A stretch of 5,281 nucleotides of DNA, from contig PLXB01000192.1 in the NCBI GenBank assembly GCA_003151215.1, positions 1-5,281 on the forward strand, written 5' to 3'. The stretch is from Ignavibacteriota bacterium (GTDB lineage Bacteria > Bacteroidota > Kapaibacteriia > Palsa-1295). The notes below the pieces were generated by a model. It was not told the DNA's origin. It did not search any database and was given only the letters and a program-made list of their open reading frames with translations. This document shows positions 1-5,022 of the stretch, piece after piece; positions within the stretch are counted from its first letter, which is position 1, and each line of letters begins with the position of its first letter. A program made the translations under genes and the position numbers.

Positions 1-180
1 ATCATGTTCATCGAATCGAATCCCGGTCCGGTAAAAGCAGCGCTTGCAATGATGGGCATCATCGGCGAAAACTACCGCCTGCCGTTGGTTCCGATGCGCC
101 AAGAGAATAGGAAGAAAGTGCGGGAAGTTCTGCTGCAGCTGGAGACAGTAGTGGTGGAGGAGATGGCAGAGAAAAATTAG
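1..180 (+). CDS. dapA: 4-hydroxy-tetrahydrodipicolinate synthase, C-terminal end (5' end outside window)
   Basis: The open frame from base 1 to the TAG at 178-180 encodes 59 residues that match the C-terminus of DapA. This cytoplasmic enzyme condenses pyruvate with aspartate semialdehyde in the lysine and diaminopimelate pathway. The recognisable part is the run ESNPGPVKAALAMMG near residues 5-18, followed by RLPLVPM, which is the conserved 'E-NP-PVK-AL--MG ... RLPL-P' tail of the family. A helical, charged end with many Glu and Lys follows. The catalytic Lys and Tyr lie upstream of the window, so activity cannot be judged. The stop codon overlaps a GTG start (TAGTG, 178-182) of the next frame, suggesting translational coupling to the small lipoprotein-like gene. 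Identification rests on motif memory, not on an alignment. Confidence 0.88.
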   Translation: MMFIESNPGPVKAALAMMGIIGENYRLPLVPMRQENRKKVREVLLQLETVVVEEMAEKN

Positions 181-615
181 TGAGGTTACTGGCTCTCACA
201 CTATGTCCAGCAATTATTCTTTTCTGCGGATGCAACCGCGAACCGACCACATATCCGCATATTAAGGTTATAAAAATGCCTCTATCGTTTATGGTGCCAA
301 CCTCGGCAAAATGGCTTAAGGAAAGCGGTTTATAATTTTAGCAATGATTCGTTATTGAGTCCTTCGTATTATCCTACCAATTGGGGGAAGTCATTCTTCA
401 GTATCGATGCCTATGAGAATAAAATAAAAGATATTTTAGCACTGAGGTGGGACAATTCCGAAAAACATGTTGAGCTAACGTTCTATCCCGGAGATGACTC
501 AATCGAGATTGCATTATCAATTTATGATAGGATGACTAATTCCCAAACTTATCATTATCAAAGTCTTCTTGATAATTTAGCAAAGAAATTTGTAAGGAGA
601 GATTCATTTAACTAA
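180..615 (+). pseudogene. Putative small lipoprotein gene, apparently frameshifted
   Basis: I do not recognise a family. A GTG at 180, overlapping the dapA stop, opens a 51-residue frame starting VRLLALTLCPAIILFCGC. This looks like a lipoprotein signal peptide: Arg near the start, a hydrophobic stretch, then Gly-Cys as a non-ideal lipobox because Phe and Cys precede the Gly. That frame stops at 333-335. A second frame, open from 274 to the TAA at 613-615, continues with NFSNDSLLSPSYYP near 334 and carries an acidic, aromatic-rich domain without membrane segments. Its only near-5' start would be a TTG at 355, which has no visible ribosome site. Removing one T from the TTT run at 329-331 would join the two into a protein of about 145 residues. 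The alternative is two unrelated short frames. The 3' end overlaps the convergent glmU-like gene by 8 bases. Confidence 0.42.
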
Positions 616-1861
616 GCGATCTCAATAAATTCTCTTCCTCCTCCGAAATCACTTTCCCTCTTCTTGCCATTACGATCTTCGCAACCTCCAGTGCTTTTTC
701 AGATTTATATTTTTCCAGTCCGGACGGCCCGCACCATGAAAAATTCGGGATCCAACTCGGGGGGAAGCCTGGGCAGAAAATATTCGAGCTTACGCCGCAT
801 GCCGTTCCGGTATTGAATTGCGTGCCGATAGCGCTTTTGGAATGATCGCCCATCAGCAAGCCGACAAAAAGCGACTTCGTTTCGAATTCCTGTCCTTCGA
901 TCGTCACCTTCACATTCGAATAATCATTCCGTAGATCGCTCGTATTCGTGCCTGCGCCTAAGTTGCACCATTCGCCGATGTAGCTATGCCCAAGATAGCC
1001 GTCATGCTGTTTATTCGAATAGCCTTGAATAATGGAGTTCTCCACTTCACCGCCGATCTTCGAAACAGGTCCGATCGTCACGCCCGGATGAATTTTTGCT
1101 CCGGCTTTAATGAGTGTACCATTGCGAATAACGACCGGTCCTATAACAAGTGCATTCGGCTCGAATATAACATTTGCTTCGATGAGGATAGGCCCTTCAG
1201 TGGCGTCGAGGCAGGTGCGGCGGGGAAATGTCACACCATCTTCGACATAAATATTTTTTACATTCATGGCATCCACATTCGGATTCGTTTGAAGACTCCG
1301 ATGAAATGAACGGAGGCCATTGGCGACGATCCGTTTCACATCGCTTCCGATCACGACAGGATTCGAATTCACCATATTCCAGACCGATGTAAAGAGCTTC
1401 GCCTTCGGCAATGCGCGTTCAGTAAGTTTTACATCATCATTGGTGATCGCATCCCCGGACATGATACTGTGCATGATCCCTTTCGGAATGATGCCGACGA
1501 CATTAAATCCGAGAATTTCCTCCGGCTGATCGTCCCATCTGAGGAGCGAATCATCGTTTGCAAGAAATTGGGTAAAAAGATGCTCGGTCAGGAGAAGCCG
1601 TGCATTGATAAAGATCGTGCGCTTTGCCTGAAGCAATTCATTGACACGAACGAAGGAGTATCGCTTCTTCACAAGCGCAGCAAGTTCAGGGCGGACATGC
1701 AGAACGATCGGTGTCTCGGGTGCGGTAAAGGTAAGAACCCGCTCGATTGCCGAGTAGCAGCCGACAAGCAATTCAGCGAATGATCGTGTATAACTGAGCG
1801 GCTTAAAAAGCAAGCCCTGCGCGTGAGAGTCCTCGAAAAGGACTATTTGATCATGTATCAT
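608..1861 (-). CDS. glmU: Alternative GlmU-type protein: sugar nucleotidyltransferase-like domain plus left-handed beta-helix acetyltransferase
   Basis: This 417-residue cytoplasmic protein is predicted to act in UDP-N-acetylglucosamine synthesis for peptidoglycan and lipopolysaccharide. The N-terminus (IVLFEDS, then PLSYTRSFAELLVG near residues 21-34) matches the divergent nucleotidyltransferase region of the Bacteroidota-type GlmU family. It lacks the classical GlmU nucleotide-binding loop. From about residue 225 hexapeptide repeats form a left-handed beta-helix. NKQHDGYLGHSYIGE, followed by NLGAGTNTSDLRNDY (about residues 283-314), corresponds to the GlmU acetyltransferase site, with His286 as the likely catalytic base. 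MGDHSK, FNTGT and the Pro/Trp-rich FPPSWIPNFSW near the end are typical of this family. The frame can be extended to an ATG at 1900, but those 13 extra codons lie in the rpmE terminator and do not look like this family, so I prefer the ATG at 1861. No Shine-Dalgarno is visible. It could be a related acyltransferase, but GlmU-like is the best reading. Confidence 0.85.
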   Translation of the reverse strand: MIHDQIVLFEDSHAQGLLFKPLSYTRSFAELLVGCYSAIERVLTFTAPETPIVLHVRPELAALVKKRYSFVRVNELLQAKRTIFINARLLLTEHLFTQFLANDDSLLRWDDQPEEILGFNVVGIIPKGIMHSIMSGDAITNDDVKLTERALPKAKLFTSVWNMVNSNPVVIGSDVKRIVANGLRSFHRSLQTNPNVDAMNVKNIYVEDGVTFPRRTCLDATEGPILIEANVIFEPNALVIGPVVIRNGTLIKAGAKIHPGVTIGPVSKIGGEVENSIIQGYSNKQHDGYLGHSYIGEWCNLGAGTNTSDLRNDYSNVKVTIEGQEFETKSLFVGLLMGDHSKSAIGTQFNTGTACGVSSNIFCPGFPPSWIPNFSWCGPSGLEKYKSEKALEVAKIVMARRGKVISEEEENLLRSLS

Positions 1862-1873
1862 AGTGACTAAAGG

Positions 1874-1908
1874 GCAAAGAAAAAGTCCTGACGCGGACAT
1901 CAGGACTT
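1874..1908 (-). terminator. Intrinsic terminator downstream of rpmE
   Basis: On the minus strand a perfect 9-bp stem AAGTCCTGA / TCAGGACTT (arms 1900-1908 and 1883-1891) encloses an 8-nt loop and runs directly into TTTCTTT, giving a T-rich tract. It starts 22 nt after the rpmE stop. It covers the first codons of the longest possible glmU frame, which argues that glmU starts at 1861. Because only about 20 nt separate the T tract from that ATG, glmU must depend on read-through or on a promoter overlapping the hairpin. Confidence 0.82.
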
Positions 1909-1916
1909 CAAATATA
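1909..1916 (-). promoter_or_regulatory. Possible Bacteroidota-type -7 box for the glmU-like gene
   Basis: The minus strand reads TATATTTG here, an exact match to the TAnnTTTG -7 element known from Bacteroidota promoters. It sits just upstream of the terminator hairpin and about 48 nt before the preferred glmU ATG. No TTTG-like -33 element is seen at the expected distance upstream, so this is only half a promoter. If used, transcription would begin inside the hairpin's first arm and so would not form the full terminator. Confidence 0.3.
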
Positions 1917-1930
1917 ACACTTTAAGCGAC

Positions 1931-2176
1931 TTAAGCGGCTGAGGTCGTCTTTTCTTTGCGATCGGCAATGGATTTGGCGAACTTCTTCTGGAAGCGCTCA
2001 ACACGGCCGGCAGTATCAACGAACTTCTGCTTTCCGGTAAAGAACGGATGGCAGTTATAGCAAATTTCTACGCGAAGCATCGTTCCGTCCACTGTAGAAC
2101 GGGTCTGGAACTCGTTATTACAGCCGGCGCAATGTACCGTAACTGTGTGGTAATCGGGATGTATTCCTGGTTTCAT
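1931..2176 (-). CDS. rpmE: 50S ribosomal protein L31 (zinc-binding form)
   Basis: The 81-residue product is a type A L31, a small protein of the large ribosomal subunit near the subunit interface. It starts [12 protein letters not shown], as most bacterial L31 proteins do. It has two Cys pairs, C16-x2-C19 (CAGC) and C39-x2-C42 (CYNC), that mark the zinc-binding (C+) form. The motif [20 protein letters not shown] (about residues 43-62) is the conserved core. A short Lys/Ser/Ala-rich tail follows. The length fits the family. The minus-strand sequence just before the ATG has an AG-rich AGAAAG but no strong Shine-Dalgarno. An intrinsic terminator lies 22 nt past the stop. Presence of the Cys form suggests the cell may use zinc status to switch L31 paralogues, but no paralogue is visible here. 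Confidence 0.97.
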   Translation of the reverse strand: MKPGIHPDYHTVTVHCAGCNNEFQTRSTVDGTMLRVEICYNCHPFFTGKQKFVDTAGRVERFQKKFAKSIADRKEKTTSAA

Positions 2177-2340
2177 GGTATTTTCTTTCTGATTTGACGA
2201 TTTTTGCCGTCGGATTTATATAGCTTGTCTCAAACACCTCTCTTTTACGCGGCGTTCCTTGGAATGTTGCAGGGAGGGATAAATGCGTTTTGAAAAATTG
2301 TGGACAAGTTATAGAATAATACCTCTATCCAAAAAGTTTA

Positions 2341-2370
2341 GTATATTGGATTAGGGGATGATAGGCACCT
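2341..2370 (+). promoter_or_regulatory. Upstream copy of a 30-nt promoter-proximal element, ahead of the HNH nuclease gene
   Basis: This 30-nt stretch starts GTATATTGGA and ends GGCACCT. By eye it agrees at 22 of 30 positions, without gaps, with 4482-4511, where the same TATATT is the -10 of a strong promoter. Here the 17-bp-upstream hexamer is poor, so promoter strength is doubtful. An alternative weak promoter, TTGAAA (2290-2295) with TAGAAT (2312-2317) at 16 bp spacing, lies just before it. Either could drive the nuclease gene 67 bases downstream. Confidence 0.4.
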
Positions 2371-2436
2371 AAAATCTACCAAGCAAAGGTTCAACTTTTT
2401 AGTGGTCATAAATAGCTTCAAAATTGGAAAAATAAT

Positions 2437-3384
2437 ATGAGCTATGAAAGTTCTATGCTCTCCGAGTTAAAGATGCCTCCGCGCAGTGAGGTTGAGTTTG
2501 CTTTGCTTCAAGCATTATTTAAACATAATGGGGTAATCAAAGAATTTGGTGCTGGGGAGGAAATTGTGCAGGAAATTGCAGTTTTTTTTGGACTCAGTGA
2601 AAAACAAAGAAAAGCTTATTTAGAAACAATATACAAGAAACAGAATAGAAAAAAAAGATCCTCTCTTTGGCATCGTTTGCTATTTCGTGCCGCTGACTCA
2701 CTTGCAAAGGATAAATTGGTTTCTCGTCCAACCAATACTTTCCATATCACACAAAAGAGAGAATGGATGCTTACTGAAAAAGGCTTTGACAAAGTGTTAA
2801 AGATATTGAAAATTCCTATTTCCCAGAAAGATTTCTTGCCGACCCAATCATATGAAGTGCAGAAAATTATTAAAAAACTTGAGAAAGCTCCGAGGCCAGC
2901 AAACTACGTTCCATTTGATGAGGGCAAAAAGGTTATACAGGTTACTAAAGAATTAACACTCAGACAAAGAGGTTTTCGACAACTTGTCATTGATGCTTAT
3001 AGTTATCAATGTGCCGTTTGCGGAGTGAAAATAAAATCACCCGATTCTTTATCATGGGAAGTAGAAGCCGCCCATATTGTGCCCCATGGTTTTAAGGGGA
3101 AAGATGATATTTTGAACGGATTGGCTTTATGTCATATACATCACTGGGCATTTGATGTTGGTTGGTTTACTCTATCGCATGATTACAGAATTCAAGTTTC
3201 AGAACAAATAAATATTTTGCCTAAAGATTTTGGAAGAATGGGCAGATATGAAATTTTAAGAGGTTTGAACAACAACAACAAAAGAATATTCCTTCCAAGC
3301 AAGGAAGAAATATTTCCCCATCAAAACTCAATACGATGGCATCGAGAGAATATTTTCCATGCTGAAGAAAAACTTCCATTTTAA
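2437..3384 (+). CDS. HNH restriction-type endonuclease with Mrr-N-like winged-helix N-terminus
   Basis: The 315-residue protein has two recognisable parts. Residues about 14-125 resemble the Mrr N-terminal winged-helix domain: PPRSEVEFALLQAL, a basic linker, WHRLLFRAADSLAKDKLV, then ITQKREWMLTEKGF, corresponding to the 'iT--G' end. Residues about 178-255 form an HNH_2-type nuclease. They contain C192-x2-C195, then EAAHIVPH with His213, then NGLALCHIHHWAFDVGW with Asn227, Cys232, His235 and His236. The set of catalytic and metal-binding residues looks complete. No signal peptide or membrane segment is present, so it is cytoplasmic. Family knowledge suggests a restriction enzyme, possibly acting on modified DNA. 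The substrate is unknown and no methyltransferase accompanies it. The ATG at 2437 is the longest start; the ATG at 2473 (MPPRSE) would also leave the domain intact. Neither has a strong ribosome site. The gene is more AT-rich than rpmE, glmU and dapA, suggesting transfer. Confidence 0.85.
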   Translation: MSYESSMLSELKMPPRSEVEFALLQALFKHNGVIKEFGAGEEIVQEIAVFFGLSEKQRKAYLETIYKKQNRKKRSSLWHRLLFRAADSLAKDKLVSRPTNTFHITQKREWMLTEKGFDKVLKILKIPISQKDFLPTQSYEVQKIIKKLEKAPRPANYVPFDEGKKVIQVTKELTLRQRGFRQLVIDAYSYQCAVCGVKIKSPDSLSWEVEAAHIVPHGFKGKDDILNGLALCHIHHWAFDVGWFTLSHDYRIQVSEQINILPKDFGRMGRYEILRGLNNNNKRIFLPSKEEIFPHQNSIRWHRENIFHAEEKLPF

Positions 3385-3397
3385 TAATATAAAAACT

Positions 3398-3604
3398 ATG
3401 GATAAAGACAAAGTCTTATACGCAATTACAGTCGAGGATGTTATCGATTTTGCTGAAGAGAATGATCTGAAATTCAAAGAAAAAGATTTAAATTTTATCG
3501 AGGAGAAAATCGGTGATTTCCTCGGAAGTATTTGGTATGATGCTATTGATTCCGCATTAGCAGAATTAAAAAGTTCGAAAAAAGTACCAAAACTAAGACC
3601 TTAA
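3398..3604 (+). CDS. Small acidic helical protein of unknown function, between two restriction genes
   Basis: The 68-residue frame starts MDKDKVLYAITVEDVIDFAEE 13 nt after the HNH gene stop. The pattern 'IT-EDV-DFAEE--L-----L--IE-KI---L---WYDAIDSAL-EL' resembles small all-helical proteins often seen in mobile or defence loci, but I cannot name a family. It has no signal peptide, Cys, or catalytic motif. An in-frame ATG at 3359 would add 13 residues and overlap the HNH gene by 26 nt. The last residues (SSKKVPKLRP) follow an A6 run at 3578-3583, where one extra A would move the frame into that of the downstream restriction gene. So this could instead be the N-terminus of that enzyme. I favour a separate gene because the core looks complete. 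Confidence 0.55.
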   Translation: MDKDKVLYAITVEDVIDFAEENDLKFKEKDLNFIEEKIGDFLGSIWYDAIDSALAELKSSKKVPKLRP

Positions 3605-3606
3605 GT

Positions 3607-4220
3607 ATTGGTCGGATATTATTTAGATGTTGTGATGCTACTTTTTCATCAAGCGAAGAAACTACTTTTGGAAACTTCTTGGAAGGCCTTGCAAGATTCG
3701 TTTGTGAAAGAATATTCGATGGAAAGAAGTCCTCAACTGATGGACTCGATCTGGAATTCGAAAGAGCAGGAATAAGGTATTTTTTGGCTATTAAATCCGG
3801 TCCAAATTGGGCAAATAGTCAACAGCTTAAAAGGATGAAAGAATCATTTCGTACGCTCGTAAAACGTTAGGCACAAGTGGCGCAGTAGTGCATGCTGAGT
3901 TCATAAATGGTTGCTGCTATGGAAGACTCTCACCTGCTGCAAGCTACAAGGGAGACTATCGCAAAATCGCTGGCCAAGAATTTTGGGAATTAATCTCTGG
4001 TAGCCCTTCCCTCTATACTGATATAATTGAACCCCTTGGTCATCAAGCCTTGGAAAGAAATGAGGATGTAATAAAAGCTTATAATGCGATCGTATTCAAA
4101 CTCACCAAAGAATTCTTTCGTGATTATTGCGATGAAGAAGGTAATATTTTTTGGAAGAAAATAGTTGGAGAAAACTCAGGGCGATACACAAAGCCAGAGC
4201 GCGCAAAAAAGTCTAGTTAG
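3607..4220 (+). pseudogene. PmeII-like type II restriction endonuclease, frameshifted and perhaps 5'-truncated
   Basis: Two frames together read as one restriction enzyme. The first, ending at the TAG at 3868-3870, gives SSSEETTFGNFLEGLARFV, then GLDLEF, then FLAIKSGPNWANSQQLKRM. This is the D...(x)IK-SGPN nuclease core typical of PmeII-like and related PD-(D/E)xK enzymes. The second, ending at the TAG at 4218-4220, continues with RKTLGTSGAVV, INGCCYGR, GQEFWELISG, LYTDIIEPLGH and a terminal NSGRY. Restoring one G after the ACG at 3853-3855 would join them as FRTARKTLGTSG, a natural sequence. Upstream of 3634 the family's usual N-terminus is not evident, so the 5' end is lost or lies in the frame of the preceding small gene. 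As written, no functional enzyme is made. The family name is from memory of its motifs; the restriction-enzyme fold is more certain than the exact family. Confidence 0.72.
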
Positions 4221-4307
4221 TTGAGAAGGACAAGCAGAGGGGCGAAGAGGAATGATGCGAAGCGGAGAAACTTCATGCAAAATGTAACAAGGGAGTTCTG
4301 GGAAAAA

Positions 4308-4342
4308 GTCCGATGTCTGGAGTCCGATGTCCGGAGTCGGTG
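4308..4342. repeat. Heptamer tandem repeat, GTCCGAT/GTCYGGA type
   Basis: Five consecutive 7-mers read GTCCGAT, GTCTGGA, GTCCGAT, GTCCGGA and the degenerate GTCGGTG. The period is exactly 7 bp and alternates between two variants, so it can also be seen as a 14-bp repeat. It resembles the short tandemly repeated heptamers known from intergenic regions of some bacteria, notably cyanobacteria. Confidence 0.8.
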
Positions 4343-4352
4343 AAAGAGGAGA

Positions 4353-4387
4353 GAATTACGAATTACGAATTAGGAATTACGAATTCG
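4353..4387. repeat. Heptamer tandem repeat, GAATTAC type
   Basis: Five 7-mers follow one another without gaps: GAATTAC twice, GAATTAG, GAATTAC and GAATTCG. Only the last two positions vary. It begins 10 bases after the GTCCGAT tract and shares its 7-bp period but not its sequence. Confidence 0.85.
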
Positions 4388-4424
4388 GGGATAGGGACTC
4401 GGGAGTGAAGCAGGGTAGGTGCTG

Positions 4425-4488
4425 TAATATTAAATTTTAAAATAATTGGTTTGGGCACCTTGACAAATGAATTTTTTTATTGTATATT
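4425..4488 (+). promoter_or_regulatory. Strong vegetative-type promoter with AT-rich upstream block
   Basis: TTGACA at 4460-4465, a 17-bp spacer, and TATATT at 4483-4488 form a near-perfect sigma-70-type promoter. An almost pure A/T block at 4425-4447 sits roughly where an UP element would be. Transcription would start near 4495 and run into the repeat array. No protein gene follows, which makes a non-coding transcript, or a vestige of a lost gene, the likely product. Confidence 0.68.
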
Positions 4489-4511
4489 GGAATCAATGTT
4501 GAGGGGCACCT
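4482..4511 (+). promoter_or_regulatory. Downstream copy of the 30-nt promoter-proximal element
   Basis: The stretch from GTATATTGGA (overlapping the -10 box) to GGCACCT matches 2341-2370 at 22 of 30 positions with the same length. The conserved ends are the -10 region and a GGCACCT that would lie in the first part of the transcript. A further GGCACCT occurs at 4454-4460, just before the -35 box. Confidence 0.45.
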
Positions 4512-4517
4512 ATGCAA

Positions 4518-4538
4518 GCGAAAAGCTAAAAGCTAAAA
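4518..4538. repeat. Heptamer tandem repeat, GCTAAAA type
   Basis: Three 7-mers in a row: GCGAAAA, then GCTAAAA twice. The same word sequence, CGAAAAGCTAAAA, returns once each at 4630 and 4732 as part of the longer repeat array, so this tract appears to be an expanded start of that array. Confidence 0.7.
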
Positions 4539-4812
4539 TGGGGAAGGGGAAAATAGGTGATGTGTAAACTTAGTATGTTGAATTATAATGGGTTATCTGT
4601 GGCTCAAGTGGGGATGTTACCTTAAAAAACGAAAAGCTAAAATGGGAAGGGAAATATCGTTGTGTAAACTTAGTATATTGAATTATAACGGGTTATATGT
4701 GCCTCAGAGAGGTAGTTATAGCATAAAAAAACGAAAAGCTAAAATTAGTAAGGAAAATATCGGCGGTGTGTAAACTTAGTATATTGAATTATAAGGGGTT
4801 ATCTATGGCTCA
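4518..4812 (+). repeat. Array of three 46-bp repeats with related linkers (about 100-106 bp period)
   Basis: The 46-bp unit occurs at 4561-4606, 4661-4706 and 4767-4812. It begins TGTGTAAACTTAGTAT and ends in CTCA. By eye 41 of 46 positions are identical in all three copies. Each copy is preceded by a linker with CGAAAAGCTAAAAT and a G/A-rich run. Inside each unit ATAA-NGGG-TTAT can fold into a small hairpin, and the varying base lies in the loop. TATATTG within the unit resembles the -10 of the promoter at 4483, but no -35 hexamer stands 17 bp upstream. The linkers resemble one another, which rules against a CRISPR array. Function unknown. Confidence 0.85.
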
Positions 4813-4815
4813 GTA

Positions 4816-4855
4816 GGTAGTTGTTAGGGAAATATTGTAACTACCAAATTTTCTT
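4816..4855 (+). terminator. Hairpin plus T-rich tract closing the repeat array
   Basis: GGTAGTT (4816-4822) and AACTACC (4839-4845) form a perfect 7-bp stem around a 16-nt loop, followed by AAATTTTCTTT. It begins three bases after the third 46-bp repeat. It is not a strong terminator, because the loop is large and three A residues precede the T run. Its position nonetheless fits the end of a transcript started at about 4495. Confidence 0.42.
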
Positions 4856-4888
4856 TGTATGAGTTTTTATGTTCGTAAATCCGGCGAT

Positions 4889-4916
4889 TTGTTTTATTTT
4901 GTAATCGTAATATTTA
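4889..4916 (+). promoter_or_regulatory. Weak candidate promoter for the rplT leader
   Basis: TTGTTT (4889-4894), 16 bp, then TATTTA (4911-4916) in an AT-rich stretch. Each hexamer departs from consensus, so this is suggested mainly by its position upstream of the leader of rplT. Confidence 0.22.
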
Positions 4917-4925
4917 AAAAATCCC

Positions 4926-4941
4926 CAGGTTGCAAAACCTG
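4926..4941. repeat. Short palindromic hairpin with GCAA tetraloop (REP-like)
   Basis: CAGGTT-GCAA-AACCTG is a perfect 6-bp stem closed by a GNRA-type tetraloop on the plus strand. On the minus strand the same stem is followed by GGGGATTTTTT, so it could act as a weak terminator there. Its compact form is like REP elements mobilised by IS200-type transposases, but a second copy is not present in the window. Confidence 0.45.
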
Positions 4942-4964
4942 CCCTTTCGTTATTGTAGCTGTTG

Positions 4965-4985
4965 TGAACTGTTAACTGTCAACTT
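4965..4985. repeat. Heptamer tandem repeat, NNAACTG type
   Basis: Three 7-mers, TGAACTG, TTAACTG and TCAACTT, keep the AACT core with a 7-bp period. A following CTGTTAA is a degenerate neighbour on the opposite strand. This is the fourth heptamer family in the same intergenic region. Confidence 0.65.
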
Positions 4986-5022
4986 CTGTTAAACGCCCCT
5001 CAACTAAAACCGCTGCGTTAAG

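Noticed and set aside
59..250. 63-residue minus-strand frame opposite the dapA end
   Set aside because: It is antisense to recognisable dapA and is a low-complexity Ser/Pro/Ala-rich translation without family features.
986..1783. Plus-strand frames opposite the glmU-like gene (986-1309, 1320-1529, 1469-1783)
   Set aside because: They are antisense shadows of a well-supported gene, lack recognisable domains and have unnatural compositions.
1862..1900. Start of the glmU-like gene at the upstream ATG at 1900
   Set aside because: The 13 extra codons fall in the terminator hairpin and its T tract, and the family motif begins right after the internal Met at 1861.
3570..3606. Programmed -1 ribosomal frameshift at the A6 run joining the small protein to the restriction enzyme
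   Set aside because: The run in frame is preceded by G, so it is not a proper X-XXY-YYZ slippery heptamer, and no stimulatory stem was evident just downstream. A lost base or two separate genes is simpler.
4496..4567. 23-codon frame (MLRGTYASEK...) directly after the strong promoter
   Set aside because: It would need an essentially leaderless start, consists largely of heptamer and linker repeat sequence, and nothing supports translation. Kept only as a remote possibility.
4588..4773. 61-residue plus-strand frame starting MGYLWLKWG
   Set aside because: It lies wholly inside the 46-bp repeat array, and the two repeat copies it spans are read in different frames. The KKRKAK repetition only reflects linker DNA spaced a multiple of three apart.
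4561..4812. CRISPR-like look: three well-conserved 46-bp repeats with 54- and 60-bp intervals
   Set aside because: The intervals resemble each other (CGAAAAGCTAAAAT in both), so they are not unique spacers, the unit is long, and no cas gene is nearby.
4794..4822. tRNA-like 5' half: GGGGTTAT followed by TATGGCTCAGTAGGTAG, resembling an acceptor and D-arm
   Set aside because: No anticodon arm, no TTCGAATC-type T-arm, no matching 3' acceptor strand, and the same words belong to the 46-bp repeats.
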